DNA from: AWTP1-18 sp036504515
GTDB lineage: Bacteria; Pseudomonadota; Gammaproteobacteria; Burkholderiales; Rhodocyclaceae
NCBI GenBank assembly: GCA_036504515.1
Contig: DASXVA010000012.1
Span: 310,001 to 374,000, forward strand
Reading direction: 5' to 3'
Length of the DNA: 64,000 nt
The notes beneath the pieces are model-generated. The model worked only from the letters and a program-made list of their open reading frames with translations. It was not told where the DNA came from and made no database searches. Both the position numbers and the translations under genes were made by a program. Numbering within the stretch: position 1 is the first letter of the stretch; every line of letters starts with the position of its first letter. Positions 63,378 through 64,000 of the stretch are shown piece after piece.

Positions 63378-64000
63378 ATGAAATTTCCCCTGCAGCGCTT
63401 AACCACACTCATTGCTCTCGCACTTTCCCCAGGACTCGCACTGGCCACCAACGGCTATTTCCAACATGGGTATGGCGTCAAGGCACAAGGTATTGGTGGC
63501 GTAGGTATTGCACTGCCTCAAGATGGTTTGGCGGCGGCATCCAATCCAGCAGGAACCGCATTTGTTGGCGATCGGCTGGATGCTGGGGTGACTTGGTTTG
63601 CACCAAAGCGAGGAGCCACCATCACAGGTAACGGAGGCGGTGGTAACGGTACATTTGACGGTGATGGCAAGACAGCGTTCTTCCTCCCCGAATTTGGTTA
63701 CACGAAACAGATTTCTTCCACGACTGCGGTTGGTGTCGCGGTCTACGGTAACGGTGGCATGAACACCACCTACAAAACACCCATTCCTCTTTTTGGCACG
63801 AGCAATGCCGGTATCAATCTTGAGCAACTTTTCATATCTCCCTCCGTCGCATGGAAACCAAACGAACAGAATGCCATTGGTGCTGCCCTCAATTTTGCTT
63901 ACCAACGCTTTGAAGCCAAAGGATTGCAAAACTTTGACGGGGCAGCCTCGACAAGCCCGGGCAATGTCACCAATCGCGGTGTTGATACATCCACGGGGCT
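63378..64000 (+). CDS. FadL/TodX-family outer-membrane transporter, 3' part outside window
   Basis: 207 residues are visible and the gene runs past the window end. Signal peptide (about 1-23, LIALALSPGLALA), then ATNGYFQHGYGVKAQGIGGVGIALPQDGLAAASNPAGTA, the N-terminal plug motif of the FadL/TodX family, and beta-strands typical of an outer-membrane barrel. Members import long-chain fatty acids or hydrophobic compounds. The substrate cannot be deduced. The ATG at 63378 gives the signal peptide. Confidence 0.9.
   Translation, partial: MKFPLQRLTTLIALALSPGLALATNGYFQHGYGVKAQGIGGVGIALPQDGLAAASNPAGTAFVGDRLDAGVTWFAPKRGATITGNGGGGNGTFDGDGKTAFFLPEFGYTKQISSTTAVGVAVYGNGGMNTTYKTPIPLFGTSNAGINLEQLFISPSVAWKPNEQNAIGAALNFAYQRFEAKGLQNFDGAASTSPGNVTNRGVDTSTG

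Overview
The window looks like a chromosome segment of a free-living, GC-rich betaproteobacterium, most likely of the Rhodocyclales (Azospira/Dechloromonas-like). The inference rests on gene content and protein style: class I PHA genes with two phaB copies and phaR, hpnCDE squalene genes, separate RelA, a 1317-residue PurL, glnK-amtB, umuDC, KatG, and several chemotaxis and c-di-GMP proteins. No rRNA or other marker gene is present to fix the genus.

Layout. 1-2.5 kb: leftward rluC, HAD phosphatase, Rieske protein and sppA (cut by the window edge) overlap as one operon, divergent from rne. 5.7-12 kb: a phosphotyrosine phosphatase, tRNA-Leu(TAG), a tight hpnCDE operon, a rhodanese, a divergent YbbA-type ATPase/tesA pair and a methyltransferase. 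12.2-22.8 kb: a 148-bp repeat, a Pat/AcsD-type acetyltransferase, an HtrA protease, a MASE1-CHASE-GGDEF-EAL protein, membrane proteins and a metallo-beta-lactamase-fold protein. 22.8-24.5 kb: a c-di-GMP-I (GEMM) riboswitch in a long leader upstream of a chemoreceptor. 24.6-32.6 kb: PaiB-like protein, an Mla/Pqi-type lipid transport operon translationally coupled to ppx, and divergent ppk.

32.7-34.86 kb is the accessory highlight. A second copy of the 148-bp repeat abuts a truncated, frameshifted integron integrase, followed by an attI-like junction and three gene cassettes whose ends match their own attC sites. The cassettes encode small unknown membrane proteins. After this come relA, purL, two tandem tRNA-Ala(GGC) genes with duplicated terminators, an FAD oxidase, rimO, phaR, phaB, phaB and phaC (34.9-48.5 kb). 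48.7-56.5 kb: a DUF465 protein, a MacAB-like efflux set, a second chemoreceptor, a DUF2789 protein, a diguanylate cyclase and a bestrophin-like channel. 56.7-64 kb: amtB/glnK, umuDC with an unusual candidate operator, katG, and a FadL-family porin cut by the window end.

Themes that join genes: carbon, phosphate and nitrogen storage and starvation (PHA, polyphosphate ppk/ppx, ppGpp, GlnK/Amt), envelope lipid handling (hpnCDE, Mla/Pqi), and c-di-GMP signalling (two synthesis-type proteins plus one riboswitch).
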